A stretch of 64,000 nucleotides of DNA, from the NCBI RefSeq assembly GCF_004341505.2, contig NZ_SLYP02000001.1, forward strand, positions 2,194,501-2,258,500, read 5' to 3'. Within the stretch, counting starts at the first letter, position 1. Each line of letters starts with the position of its first letter. Below the pieces are notes generated by a model. That model had not been told where the DNA came from and ran no database searches. It worked only from the letters and a program-made list of their open reading frames with translations. Made by a program: the position numbers and the translations under genes. Positions 18,330 through 28,100 of the stretch are shown piece after piece. The stretch is from Sphingomonas sp. JUb134 (GTDB lineage: Bacteria; Pseudomonadota; Alphaproteobacteria; Sphingomonadales; Sphingomonadaceae).

Positions 18330-18848
18330 TTAGTGGCTGGCGTCCTCGCCGGCGGCGCGCAGATCGACAAAGGTGCGCATCACCTTCGGGATACCGCCGA
18401 TCACGAACGAAGCCATCGACTGCTCTTCAGCCAGCGACTGCTCGAGCAGCGCGGTGACGCTGCCGAAACCGCCGTCTTCGGCCAGGGTGATCAGGCCGGT
18501 GTAGCTTGCGATTTCGAAGTTCTCGAACGCGAAGTTCGCAAAGCTGTTCTTGATGATCTCGTCGCCAGCCACCGTATGGCTGAGCGCTGCCAGGTTGCCC
18601 GAAATGCTGAGACCCAGATCCTTGAGGCTGGAATGGCTTTCTCCGAGATCGGCAAGGATTTGCTCGACGCGGGAGATCTGCTGCTCGGTCTCGGCCCGGT
18701 GGCTGCGCAGCCGGGCTTCGATCTCGGGATAATGCGCGAGACGATCGAGCTGACGGTCGATCAGCGCCAGAGCCTGATGCTCGACTGCGTGCACGTCGCG
18801 CAGGCCGGTGATGAACAGCGGACGGATGATCTCATTGACAGTTGCCAT
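18330..18848 (-). CDS. DUF892 (YciE/YciF-like) ferritin-like protein
   Basis: 172 residues, entirely alpha-helical in appearance. It has the repeated E-x-x-H/E pattern of a four-helix ferritin-like bundle: E23-H24 in DVHAVEHQAL, E53 in RAETEQQ, then FENFEIASY and LAEEQSMA. This matches the DUF892/YciE-YciF group, often induced by osmotic, oxidative or general stress and carried beside general stress response genes in alphaproteobacteria. A GAGGAGA ribosome site precedes the ATG. The biochemical function of the family is not settled; a di-iron site is likely. Confidence 0.85.
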   Translation of the reverse strand: MATVNEIIRPLFITGLRDVHAVEHQALALIDRQLDRLAHYPEIEARLRSHRAETEQQISRVEQILADLGESHSSLKDLGLSISGNLAALSHTVAGDEIIKNSFANFAFENFEIASYTGLITLAEDGGFGSVTALLEQSLAEEQSMASFVIGGIPKVMRTFVDLRAAGEDASH

Positions 18849-18963
18849 GGGCGTCTCCTCTCGGTTGCGCCTTCAAAGCGCGCGGGAGGAAGGAGAGGTT
18901 CCCTGGACCTGGGGCGAGTATGGTGCCGGGGAGCGTCGGAGCCCAGCAACGCGGACGATGGCG

Positions 18964-20124
18964 TCAGGCGCGGGCGAGAAGCGGAAGTGGCCGGGCGAAC
19001 TCGATCCGGTTCCGACCCAAGGCCTTGGCCGAATAGAGCGCGCGGTCCGCGGCAGAAAGCAGGCTGGGCAGGTCCGAGCCATCGGCGCCCAGTTCCGCCA
19101 GCCCGACGCTCACGGTTGCACGGATGTTGCCGCTCTCGCCGTGGACGGTGCCGGCAAAGCGTCGCGCTACCGCTTCGCCGATCTCGCTTGCCCGACTGCC
19201 GTTCTGTCCGGGCAGCAGCGCCGCAAATTCCTCGCCGCCCAACCGCACCAGCAGGGTCCTGCTCCCGATCGTTTCCTGCGCGATCGCGGCAAAGGACTTG
19301 AGGACCTCGTCCCCGGCAGCGTGACCATATCGATCATTGATGGACTTGAAGTGGTCCAGGTCAAAGGCGAGCAGCGAGGCGCACGTGCTTTCGGTCAGTA
19401 TGGCGGCCCCGTCCTCGAAGAAGCGCTGCCGGTTGCCGAGCCCCGTGAGGAAGTCGGTGCGCGAAATCGCAAGGAGCTTGCCCTGCGCCTCTTCGCGGAC
19501 GAGCGCCAGCAGCGCCATGGGCATCGCCATCGAGTAGAGCACGCCCTCGTACAGGGTCGCTTCCGCCAGCGACGGTAGGATGTCGTCGCCATAGATGCCT
19601 GTCAGCACCGGAAGGACGAGCGCTCGGAACGCGTAGAAGAGACCATGTCCTCCTGCGATCGCGACGGGGATTGGCAGCGATCGGAGCGACCGCAGCGTGT
19701 GGCTGCGCGCGAGCCGGCATGCGGTCAGCCCGCAAACCAGGGCAATCGGCAGCGCGGAGCAATAGTTCCAGAAGATCGATCGGGCGCCCGAACCGACGCT
19801 TGCCCATGCGACAGCGACGAACAGCAGAAGCGCCACGGACTTGCGCGCGTAGCGATGCCCGTCCAGTCGCCCTACGCCGTTCAGGACCAGCAGATATCCC
19901 GACAGGATGACGAGGTTGCTGAGCGCCCACCCTGTAGCACCCGGGAGATGGGTTCGCCCGATCGCGAGCCCGCACCCGACCGCCAGAACCGCGTACCCCG
20001 CAGCCCAGGTGCCGAGTTCGGCAGACCGCTCCACCCGAGCCTGTCGCTCCCAAAGGGTCATCCCCGCGCCGACGAGCAACGTGCCGATCGCCAGACCGTA
20101 AAGGGTGAGAAGGTCCAATTGCAT
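18964..20124 (-). CDS. Membrane-bound diguanylate cyclase (GGDEF)
   Basis: 386 residues from the ATG at 20124; a start at 20241 would add 39 non-membrane residues in front of the first helix and is not favoured. About six transmembrane segments fill residues 1-207 and do not match a sensor family I can name. The GGDEF domain (about 215-378) has an intact active site GGEEF at 296-300 and the metal/GTP elements FDLDHFKSIND. The RxxD inhibitory site expected just before the GGEEF loop is missing (R289 is followed by T-L-L). The protein should make cyclic-di-GMP at the inner membrane without standard product inhibition. Confidence 0.88.
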   Translation of the reverse strand: MQLDLLTLYGLAIGTLLVGAGMTLWERQARVERSAELGTWAAGYAVLAVGCGLAIGRTHLPGATGWALSNLVILSGYLLVLNGVGRLDGHRYARKSVALLLFVAVAWASVGSGARSIFWNYCSALPIALVCGLTACRLARSHTLRSLRSLPIPVAIAGGHGLFYAFRALVLPVLTGIYGDDILPSLAEATLYEGVLYSMAMPMALLALVREEAQGKLLAISRTDFLTGLGNRQRFFEDGAAILTESTCASLLAFDLDHFKSINDRYGHAAGDEVLKSFAAIAQETIGSRTLLVRLGGEEFAALLPGQNGSRASEIGEAVARRFAGTVHGESGNIRATVSVGLAELGADGSDLPSLLSAADRALYSAKALGRNRIEFARPLPLLARA

Positions 20125-20561
20125 CTCGATACAGCCCCCTAAAGGCTGCAATAGCGCAATCGAGATGAAATTTCCACGCTCGTGGAACCGGATGGCCGCT
20201 GCCGCGTTTCCCGCGCCCTCCAGATTGTTGCCGCCGTACATCGTGGCGGAGAGGGTGTCCGCTGAGATCGAGCAGAAACCTCAGTCTGTGGACGGCTTCA
20301 CCACAGAGCCACTCTCGTAGCATCGTGTGCGAGGCGCAGGTGAACACGCCGAGCATCTTGAGATCGGTCTCGCAATTGTACAGCGACTCGTCGCTCGTCG
20401 CCGCTCATTTCGTCGGCAAGCGCGCAATCGACCGATGTCGCCATCGCCGTAGAGAAATCCCTCGATGCTGCGCTTGTCATCGCGCGTTGTGATTCCGCGT
20501 GCAAGGCCGGAGGGAAGCTGCCGGTGCGGAAGGGGCACGCCGTTTCCGCACCGCACTAGGC
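20125..20561. other. 437-bp intergenic region with no convincing gene
   Basis: Short open frames on both strands (for example 20298-20504 minus) lack ribosome sites and recognisable content. The part next to 20124 should hold the promoter of the diguanylate cyclase, and the part near 20523-20552 holds a stem-loop past the end of the TonB receptor gene. I see no RNA gene or repeat here. Confidence 0.6.
20523..20552 (-). terminator. Stem-loop after the TonB receptor gene
   Basis: A 9-bp perfect stem (20523-20531 with 20544-20552) with a 12-nt loop lies 9 bp past the receptor stop. No U-run follows on the minus strand, so termination strength is uncertain. Confidence 0.45.
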
Positions 20562-23309
20562 TTACATCGTCATGGTCAGGCTCGCCTGGAAGATGCGGCC
20601 GGTCTTCAGATAGCCGCCCGCGCGATCGGCCGAGATGTAGCGCGTCGAGGCGCCCACCGTGTTGTAGTAGGTCGGCTCGTTGGTGATGTTGCGTGCTGCC
20701 AGTCCCAGCTCGATCTTGCTGGTCATGGCGAAGGCGACGCCAAGGTTCAGCTCGTTGAGCCCCTGGGTATAGGTGTCGGGCTGGGTGTCCTCGACATTGT
20801 ACAGCCGCTTGCCGGTGTGGTTGTACCAGAGGTTCGCGCGCACCGGGCCCTGCTCGTAGAAGAGCTCGGCATTGGCGATCAGGTGCGGCGCCTCGGGCAG
20901 GCGGCTGGTGCGGATTTCGTCCTCGCCCAGCTGATAGGTGACTTCGGTGTCCTGCACGGTCACGTTGCCGCCGATGCCGAAACCGCCCATCCAATCTGCG
21001 GGCGCCCAGTCGTTCAGTGCGAAGCGGAACGAGGCCTCGATGCCCTTCGCCGAGCCACCCAGGCCGTTGTACGGCTGATAGTAGATCACCCCGTCGACCG
21101 CGCCGGATCCGGTGCGGGTCGCCGTCGGCACGATGACGTTCTTCAGGTCCTTGTAATAGGCGGCAATCTGGAACCAGCGGTTGCGCTCGGTGCGATATTC
21201 GACCCCCAGGTCGAAGTTCCAGGCGGATACCGGCTTCAGGTCCGGGTTGGGACGGGTCACCGAGATCAGCTCGTCGGTGATCGCGTCGCGCTCCTCGGTG
21301 GTCGGGCCTGCAAGCTGGTTGAAGGCGGGGCGGCTGTAGCTGCTGCGCGCCGTACCGCGAACCGTCCAGCCGCCAGGGGCGCGCCACACCGCCAGGACCG
21401 ACGGGTCGAGATGGTCGTACTTGCGCCCCGCCTCGATGAAGCGCGCGTCGCTGTCGGCTTCGGTATTGGACCAGAAGCTGGCCGTGTAGCGATTATCTTC
21501 CCAGCGGATGCCCGGCATGACCTCGATCGTGCCTGCGTTCTCGGTTTCGAAGCGGAGCGTCGCGGTCGCGAACACGGCCTTGCGCGTTTCCTCGCCCGAC
21601 AGGCGCCCGCGGTTGAGGATGTCCTCGCTCAGTCCGTCGATGTCGACATAGCGCGACACCTGTTCCTCGATCGCCTCGCGGCTGATCAGCTTGATCGGGC
21701 GGGGGGTCTGGTGCCCCATGAAGCTGTCGAGCGTCTCGCCTGGAAACTGGGCGAGCGGCAGGCCGGGCACCGTGCCGCTGTAGAGGTCAGTCTGGAAGCG
21801 ATAGCGCAGCGATCCGTCGTCGATCGTCAGGCCCTTGCGATCGGCGCGTTCCCACAGGCCGCCCGCCTTGACCAGCGCCAGCACGCCGTCGCCGCGCCAG
21901 TCTATCTCGCCCTTGAAGGTCAGCTTCTCTTCCGAAAGGAAGCTGCGATTGGTCTGCACATAATATTGCTGCGGCCGTTCCAGGCTGCCGACATAGGCGG
22001 CGGCATCTGGCGACAGGATCGCGCGCGGCCAGTTGCGATCGGACAGGTCGATCAACAGCCCTTCGCGCGCCACGCCGGTCTGGCCGGGCGTGCCGATGTA
22101 CGAGATGCCGCGAAACGCCGCCGTGTGCGACCGCGGCTGGTCGAGCCGACCATCGGCATAGGATCCGCTCAACCCGATGCTGACGCGCTCGCCCTTCCAG
22201 CGGCCGCCTAGCTGGGTGGAGACCAGTTCCTGCTCCACGTCCTCGACGCGGAAGTAGTGCGCCGGGTTGATGCCCATCGGCCGGTAGATGCCGGTGTCGT
22301 CATAGCCGCCGGGATTGGGATTGGTCTGGCCGCTGACCAGCTCATTGCGCAGGCCCGTCTGGTTCTGCGTGTTGGTGTTGTTGTAGCGGGCGTAGTTGAC
22401 GCGCGCGAACAGGTCGAGGGCTTCGGTGCGGTAGTCCAGCGAGCCGCTGGCGCCGTAGCGCTCGATCTCGTTGTTGAAGAAGTTCCACTGGATGCCGTCG
22501 GCGGTCACCGAGTCCGGGTTCTCGCGCGGGGTCTCGCCTTTTACCGTCGCCTTGTACGGGTTCTGGAGCGCGACCGATTCCGCTGCACTCGCGCGGCGCT
22601 CGTAATAGCCGGCGACGTAGACGCCGAACTGCCCAGCGCTGCCGAAGCGCTTGGCCATGTCGAGGCCGACGGCGCCGCCCATGCCCGCCTGTCCCTGATC
22701 GAGTGCCAGGTCCGCGGCCTGCGCCAGCACACGGGCGCGCACAAAGGAACTGCCGAAGTCGAACGCGGTCGGGGTGCGCAGGTCGATGTTGCCTGCAATC
22801 GAATCCGCGTCCTTGTCGGCGCCCGGGGTCTTGTCGACGACGATGCCGCCGATCGCGAAAGGCGAGAACAGGTTGAGCGAGATCGCGCGGGTATTGCCGC
22901 CCGAGGTCTGGGGCAGGCGTAGCCCGTCGAGCGTATAGGCGTTGAAGCCGGTTTCGAACCCGCGGATTGAGACGAACTGCGCCTCGCCGGTGGCCGATCC
23001 GTTGCGCGCCTGGTCGACGCTGACCGAGACGCCCGGAAGCTGCTTGGCCAGATCGGCGATGTTGGTTTGGGATCGCAACGAGACGTCGCCGGTCTGCACC
23101 ACGTCGATCGTGCCGACCGCGTCCTCCTCTTCCTGCACCAGCCGGCGGTCGGCCGCGCCCAGTACGACAATGTCGTTGTCGGTACGCTGCACCTCGGCGT
23201 CCACGTCTGCGGCAGGGTCCGGTGCCCCGGCATAGGCGATGGAGGATGCCGAAAGCATCAGGGCAAGCAGCAGCGGCCGCCCGAGCGGGCGGAGGGAAGG
23301 CTTTGTCAT
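20562..23309 (-). CDS. TonB-dependent outer-membrane receptor
   Basis: 915 residues. A signal peptide (ending SSIAYAGA) is followed by a mature start with the sphingomonad-style motif DIVVLG. The plug domain has TIDVVQTGDV, ADLAKQLPGVSVSVDQAR and IRGFETGFNAYTLDGLRLP. The rest is a beta-barrel with many alternating aromatic strands, ending in a hydrophobic C-terminal strand. Such receptors take up siderophores, vitamins, carbohydrates or other bulky ligands using TonB energy. It is divergent from a secreted histidine acid phosphatase with about 190 bp between the starts, suggesting a shared regulatory region and possibly a phosphorylated substrate such as an inositol phosphate (inference only). 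Confidence 0.93.
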   Translation of the reverse strand: MTKPSLRPLGRPLLLALMLSASSIAYAGAPDPAADVDAEVQRTDNDIVVLGAADRRLVQEEEDAVGTIDVVQTGDVSLRSQTNIADLAKQLPGVSVSVDQARNGSATGEAQFVSIRGFETGFNAYTLDGLRLPQTSGGNTRAISLNLFSPFAIGGIVVDKTPGADKDADSIAGNIDLRTPTAFDFGSSFVRARVLAQAADLALDQGQAGMGGAVGLDMAKRFGSAGQFGVYVAGYYERRASAAESVALQNPYKATVKGETPRENPDSVTADGIQWNFFNNEIERYGASGSLDYRTEALDLFARVNYARYNNTNTQNQTGLRNELVSGQTNPNPGGYDDTGIYRPMGINPAHYFRVEDVEQELVSTQLGGRWKGERVSIGLSGSYADGRLDQPRSHTAAFRGISYIGTPGQTGVAREGLLIDLSDRNWPRAILSPDAAAYVGSLERPQQYYVQTNRSFLSEEKLTFKGEIDWRGDGVLALVKAGGLWERADRKGLTIDDGSLRYRFQTDLYSGTVPGLPLAQFPGETLDSFMGHQTPRPIKLISREAIEEQVSRYVDIDGLSEDILNRGRLSGEETRKAVFATATLRFETENAGTIEVMPGIRWEDNRYTASFWSNTEADSDARFIEAGRKYDHLDPSVLAVWRAPGGWTVRGTARSSYSRPAFNQLAGPTTEERDAITDELISVTRPNPDLKPVSAWNFDLGVEYRTERNRWFQIAAYYKDLKNVIVPTATRTGSGAVDGVIYYQPYNGLGGSAKGIEASFRFALNDWAPADWMGGFGIGGNVTVQDTEVTYQLGEDEIRTSRLPEAPHLIANAELFYEQGPVRANLWYNHTGKRLYNVEDTQPDTYTQGLNELNLGVAFAMTSKIELGLAARNITNEPTYYNTVGASTRYISADRAGGYLKTGRIFQASLTMTM

Positions 23310-23500
23310 GGGATCTCCCAGGGATTGCGTCTGTCGAATGCAGATGTGGGCGACCTAAGTCCGCTACGTTACCGATCAGGGACCAATATATGTCGTCGGC
23401 GTGTCATCTCTGCGGGTTCGCGGAGCGATCAGAGCGTAATCGAGAGGACATACTGCGGACCTAACGAGACGCTTCTTTTCCAGATCGCACAGGTTTGCTC

Positions 23501-24760
23501 ATGAAACTCGGGTCCATGCTGCTGTCGGCCGTTGCCGCTGCCGTTTCTTGCGTGCCGGCGGCGGCGCAGGAACGGCCGGACCTGCAGCTGGAGAAGGTGG
23601 TGATGGTGGTCCGGCACGGGCTCCGCGCGCCGCTGGCGGACGAGGCGCCGGTCGGCACGATGGCGCGCCAGCCCTGGCCCGAGTGGCAGGTGCGCGAAAG
23701 CTATCTGACCGAGCGCGGTTACACGGGCATGCGGCTGCTGGGTGCTTATGATCGCGAAGCCTATGCCGCGCGCGGGCTGTTCGGCGCGGCAGGGTGCCCG
23801 GTACCCGGCGCCGTGCGGATCCGGTCCAGCACCGCCCAGCGTGCGATCCAATCGGGGAAGGCCCTGGCCGAAGGGTTTGCGCCGGGGTGCGGCCTCACCG
23901 TTGAGCATGGCGCGCCCGGCGATCGCGACCCGATCTTCGATCCGCGGGGCGCGGGCATGGTCACCTATGACGGTGCGGCGGCAGTGGCCGCGATCGACCG
24001 GCACACCGGCGGTATTCAGGCATTGGCCGAGCGGCACCGCGCGGCGTTCCGCACGCTGGAAGAGATCCTGGGCTGCCGGGGCAAGGGGATTGCGCGTCCG
24101 TGCGACATCCTGGCCGAAGAATCGGTGCTGAAGCCGGCGGCGGACCCTGCGTCGTTCGACTTTGGCGGGCCGATCCGGACGGCATCGGGGACCGCCCAGG
24201 TGTTTCTGCTCGAATATGCCGAGGGCTTCGACCCGGCGCGCGTGGGCTGGGGGCGTGCGACGCCGGAAAAGATCGAGCAGATCGGTGCGCTGCACTCGCT
24301 GCTGTTCGACGTCCATGTCCGCGCACCCTATCTGGCCGGGCGGCAGAGTGCGGTGCTCGGCCGGCGCATCCTGTCCTCCCTTCAGGACCCGAGCGGGGCG
24401 AAGCTGGATCTGGTGGTTGGTCACGACAACAACCTGAACGCGATGGCCGCGGTGCTGGGCGTGACGTTCAAGGTCGATGGCTATGCCGAGAACGACGCAA
24501 CCGTGGGCGGGGCACTGGTATTCGAGTTGCTGCGCAATCCCGGCAGTGCCGAGCGTTATGTGCGGGTGGCCTATCAGTCCCAGACGCTGGAGCAGCTGCG
24601 CAGCCTGGAGCCGCTGTCGATCGCGACGCCGCCCAGTTACAAGACCCTGGCGATCGCCGAATGCGCGGGTGGCTTCCAGGGCATGTGCACGCTGCAGCAG
24701 TTCGACGCGCTGGTGCGGGGCAGGCTGGCGCCGCTCGATGGTCCAGCGCGCTCTCGGTAG
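23501..24760 (+). CDS. Secreted histidine acid phosphatase (phytase/glucose-1-phosphatase-like)
   Basis: 419 residues from the ATG at 23501; an in-frame TTG at 23495 adds only two residues. The signal peptide ends at AAAQE near residue 24. The branch-2 histidine phosphatase hallmarks are present: the RHGLRAP motif with nucleophile H39, and the distal HD motif H308-D309 in GHDNNL. This pairing is shared by AppA-type phytases and Agp glucose-1-phosphatase. The T in AppA's HDTN is N here. Six or more cysteines suggest disulfides in the periplasm. It should release phosphate from sugar or inositol phosphates. It is divergent from the TonB receptor. Confidence 0.9.
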   Translation: MKLGSMLLSAVAAAVSCVPAAAQERPDLQLEKVVMVVRHGLRAPLADEAPVGTMARQPWPEWQVRESYLTERGYTGMRLLGAYDREAYAARGLFGAAGCPVPGAVRIRSSTAQRAIQSGKALAEGFAPGCGLTVEHGAPGDRDPIFDPRGAGMVTYDGAAAVAAIDRHTGGIQALAERHRAAFRTLEEILGCRGKGIARPCDILAEESVLKPAADPASFDFGGPIRTASGTAQVFLLEYAEGFDPARVGWGRATPEKIEQIGALHSLLFDVHVRAPYLAGRQSAVLGRRILSSLQDPSGAKLDLVVGHDNNLNAMAAVLGVTFKVDGYAENDATVGGALVFELLRNPGSAERYVRVAYQSQTLEQLRSLEPLSIATPPSYKTLAIAECAGGFQGMCTLQQFDALVRGRLAPLDGPARSR

Positions 24761-24825
24761 CGCCAGATGCGGTCGGCTGAACCGCGTCGCGCTGCGCTGC
24801 GGACACCGCGTTCAGGGATCAGCCG

Positions 24826-25197
24826 CTAATCCGACTCGCTGGCCGTGAGCGCGCGTTCCAGTGCGTCAGCAAGTTCGCTGGCCCGGTATGGTTTCGTCAG
24901 CGTCGGGACTTCCGCATATCCTTCGGCGCCTTCCGCGTGGCCGTAGCCGGTCGCAAAAATGAAGGGGATCTTGCGCTCGCGCAGGGTCTCGGCAACCGGG
25001 TACGATCGGCCACCGTGGAGATTGATGTCCAGCACCGCCACGTCGAACCGTTCGGTCCGGGCAAGTTCCAGCGCCGTGTCGAGACGCATGGCGGGCCCTA
25101 CCACCTCGGCCCCCCGTTCGATCAGCAGGTCTTCAAGGTTCATGGCGACCAGCATCTCGTCTTCCACCACGAGCACACGCTTGCCGGTGAGTGTCAT
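24826..25197 (-). CDS. Single-domain response regulator coupled to the double-kinase sensor
   Basis: 123 residues from the ATG at 25197; the longer frame from 25374 lies inside the kinase gene and is rejected. It is a stand-alone receiver: acidic E12-D13, phospho-acceptor D57 (AVLDINLHGGRSYPVA), T83 and K102 (TLTKPY). The AVLDINL...G-x-S-Y/F-P-V form is typical of the receivers paired with HWE kinases. The start overlaps the kinase stop by 4 bp (ATGA). It has no output domain, so it may act as a phosphate sink or relay, or by protein-protein contact. Confidence 0.92.
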   Translation of the reverse strand: MTLTGKRVLVVEDEMLVAMNLEDLLIERGAEVVGPAMRLDTALELARTERFDVAVLDINLHGGRSYPVAETLRERKIPFIFATGYGHAEGAEGYAEVPTLTKPYRASELADALERALTASESD

Positions 25198-28100
25198 TCC
25201 TGCCCTTCCATGTTCGGCAGGGGAGCCTCGATCTCGCAGACCACCCCTGTTGGCGGATAGCGCAAACGCACTATCCCGCCGATTTCCGCTGCCAGCCCGC
25301 GTTCGATCAAGCGTGAACCGAAGCCCCGGCCTGACGGTGGCGTAACCGACGGGCCACCCTGTTCCTCCCAGCACAGGTGAAAGACGGGTGGCTCACCTTG
25401 CTCGACGCTGCAGTCGATCCGGGCGCGCCCGCCTTCTTGCGAAAGCGCACCATATTTGGCGGCATTGGTGCACAGCTCATGCAGCGCAAGCGCCAGACTG
25501 ACGGACGCCTTGGACCCGATGCGAAGGTCGGGTCCCGCATAGTCGAAGCGGTTGGCCCCGCCGAAAGGCCGAAGCGCATTTTCGATGATCTGCCGGAGCG
25601 GCGCAGACGCCCAGCTCTCCCGTGTCAGGAGATTATGGGCGTCCGACAGGGCCAACAACCTGCCCTCGAACGCGCGCCTCGCGTGATCGGGAACGCGCTC
25701 ATCCCTGAACGATTGCACTGCAAGCGACTGCACGACCGCCAGCGTGTTCTTCACGCGGTGGTTGAGTTCGTTCACAAGCAGTTCGCGGTGCCTTTCGGCC
25801 TCCTTGCGCTCCGTGACGTCGGAGAAGGACACCGCGATGCCGCCGCCCTCCTTGGGAGCCGTTCGTATCTCGACGAATCGATCCGGCCTCAGCACCGACC
25901 GCATTTCCTGCCGGCTCCCGACCCGGTCGATCATGGTGCGACGAAGGACATCCTCGAACGGCGTACCGGCCACTTCGGGGAAAACGTTCCACATGACGCG
26001 GCCAAGCACCTCGTCGCGGGACCGATCGAAATGGCGTTCGGCGGCACGGTTGAACAGGATCAGCCGCCAGTCCGCATCGATGGCGTAGAAGCCGTCGGAC
26101 ACAGCCTCCAGGACCGTTCGCATTCGGCGCTCGTTGTCGGCGAGCAGACGCGCCTGCTCCCGCGTGGCGCTCACGTCCTGAACCAGGCTGTAAAAGCCCT
26201 CTGTTTGCCCGTCGGACGTCAGCTGGGGCAGGTATTCGGCCTGTACGATACGGCGCACCCCATCGGGAAAGATCAACTCCTGCTCGAAGGAGAGGTGCTC
26301 GCCCGCCAGCACGCCGTCGATGTTCGCTCTCCCTTGGGCGAGCGTTTCCGGGTCCACAACGTCGAACACCGACTGTCCGATCACGTTCTCGCGCCGCCGG
26401 TCAAACCACTGCTCGAAGGTCCGGTTCACGAACCGGTACCGCAGATCCTTGTCGACATGCGTGATGAGCACGGGCAGCGCGTCCGCCAGCATCCGCAACT
26501 GCTCTTCACTGTCGGCAAGTGCGGCCTTGGCCTGGCTGGTCGCGAGCTTCGCCTCGAGCACGCGTTCGCGGGATGCTGCTTCGCCACGAAGGTCCGCCAG
26601 CCGGATCGCCCCGGCCACACGCGCGCGCAGTTCCTGGGCGTTGAAGGGCTTCACGATATGATCGTCCGCCCCGGCCTCCAGGCTTTCCACCCTGGCCTCT
26701 TCACCGGCGCGTGCGGACAGGAAAATGATCGGGACGGCGGCCGTGGCCGGGTCCGCCCGCAGCTCCCGAAGGAGCGCGAACCCGTCCAGGCCGGGCATCA
26801 TGATGTCCGACAGGACGAGATCGGGTGCCATCCGCTTTGCCGCTGCCAGGGCTTCCGTGCCGTTCGCGACCGCCGTCACCTCATAGTCGTCGCGCAACAG
26901 GCGCTCGACATAGGCGCGCATGTCCGCGTTGTCGTCGGCCAGAAGAAGATGCGGCCGCGCGTCGGGCAGGGGCGTCCGGGACGCTGCCGCCTCTCCGGGC
27001 AGCCAACGAAGCGCTTCTTCGACATAGGCGTCTGCGCGGGTGGAACCGGTGGCTGAAGCCGCTGTGTCGCCGATGGTGCGGCCATAGGGCAGGGTCACCC
27101 TGAAGGTCGCGCCGCGGCCCGGCCCCTCGCTCTTGGCCGATATCGTGCCACCGTGGAGTTGGACCAGCTTCTGGACCAAAGCCAGGCCGATCCCCGATCC
27201 TTCATGGCTGCGCGCGTTCTGGCCCTCGATCCGGTGGAACCGCTCGAATAGCCGGGGCAGCTCCTCCGCCGCGACGCCCTCGCCGGTATCCGTCACGGTG
27301 AGTTCGACCCCATCGTCCAAGGCGGCCAGCCGAACCCGGACCGATCCTTGATGCGTGAACTTAAAGGCGTTGGACAACAGGTTGAGCACGATCGTCTCGT
27401 ACATGCTGCGGTCGACCGCCACGGGGCGAGGAAGGGGCTGAACGTCGACGGTGAAGTCCAAGCCAGCCTTCTCCATCGCGGATCGGAAGTTGGAGGACAG
27501 ATCGGCGGTCAGCGCCGCAAGGTCGACGAGCTCGAAGCTCGCTTCGGCCCGATCGGCTTCTACCCTCGAGAAATCGAGAAGCGCATTGACCAGCCTGAGC
27601 AGACGTAGCGCATTGCGATGCGCCATCTCCAGCTCGCCGCGATGCGCAGGCAGGCGGTCAGGGCTGTCGGCCAGAGCGTCCTCCAGCGGCCCGAGCAACA
27701 GGGTGAGGGGCGTCCGGAACTCGTGCGACACGTTGGAGAAGAAGGCGGTCTTCGCCCGATCCAGTTCAGCCAACTCCTCGGCGCGCCGACGCTCGTCCTC
27801 GCGGGCGCGCGCGTTGCGCATGGCGACCGAAACCTGGCCGGCCAGCAGCTCGAAGAACGAGCGATAGCCTTCATCCAGCGAGCGGTTCGGGGATACGCCC
27901 GCAATGATCACGCCCAGCGCCGTTCCCTGCACGCCGGTGATCGGGAGGACAAGGGCACAGCGGACGGGATCGGCATAGGGTCCGCCGACCAGCGGGACCA
28001 GGGTCTGCACATCGTCGACCGGCGTCACCTGGCCGCGCAATGCCGCGGCGACGGGCCACACGGCACCCGCCCCCTGATGCATGCGGGGCGGTGCGGCCAC

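Noticed and set aside
20298-20504. 68-residue frame in the intergenic region before the diguanylate cyclase
   Set aside because: No ribosome site, no hydrophobic or conserved pattern, and Arg/Ala/Ser-rich composition typical of chance frames.
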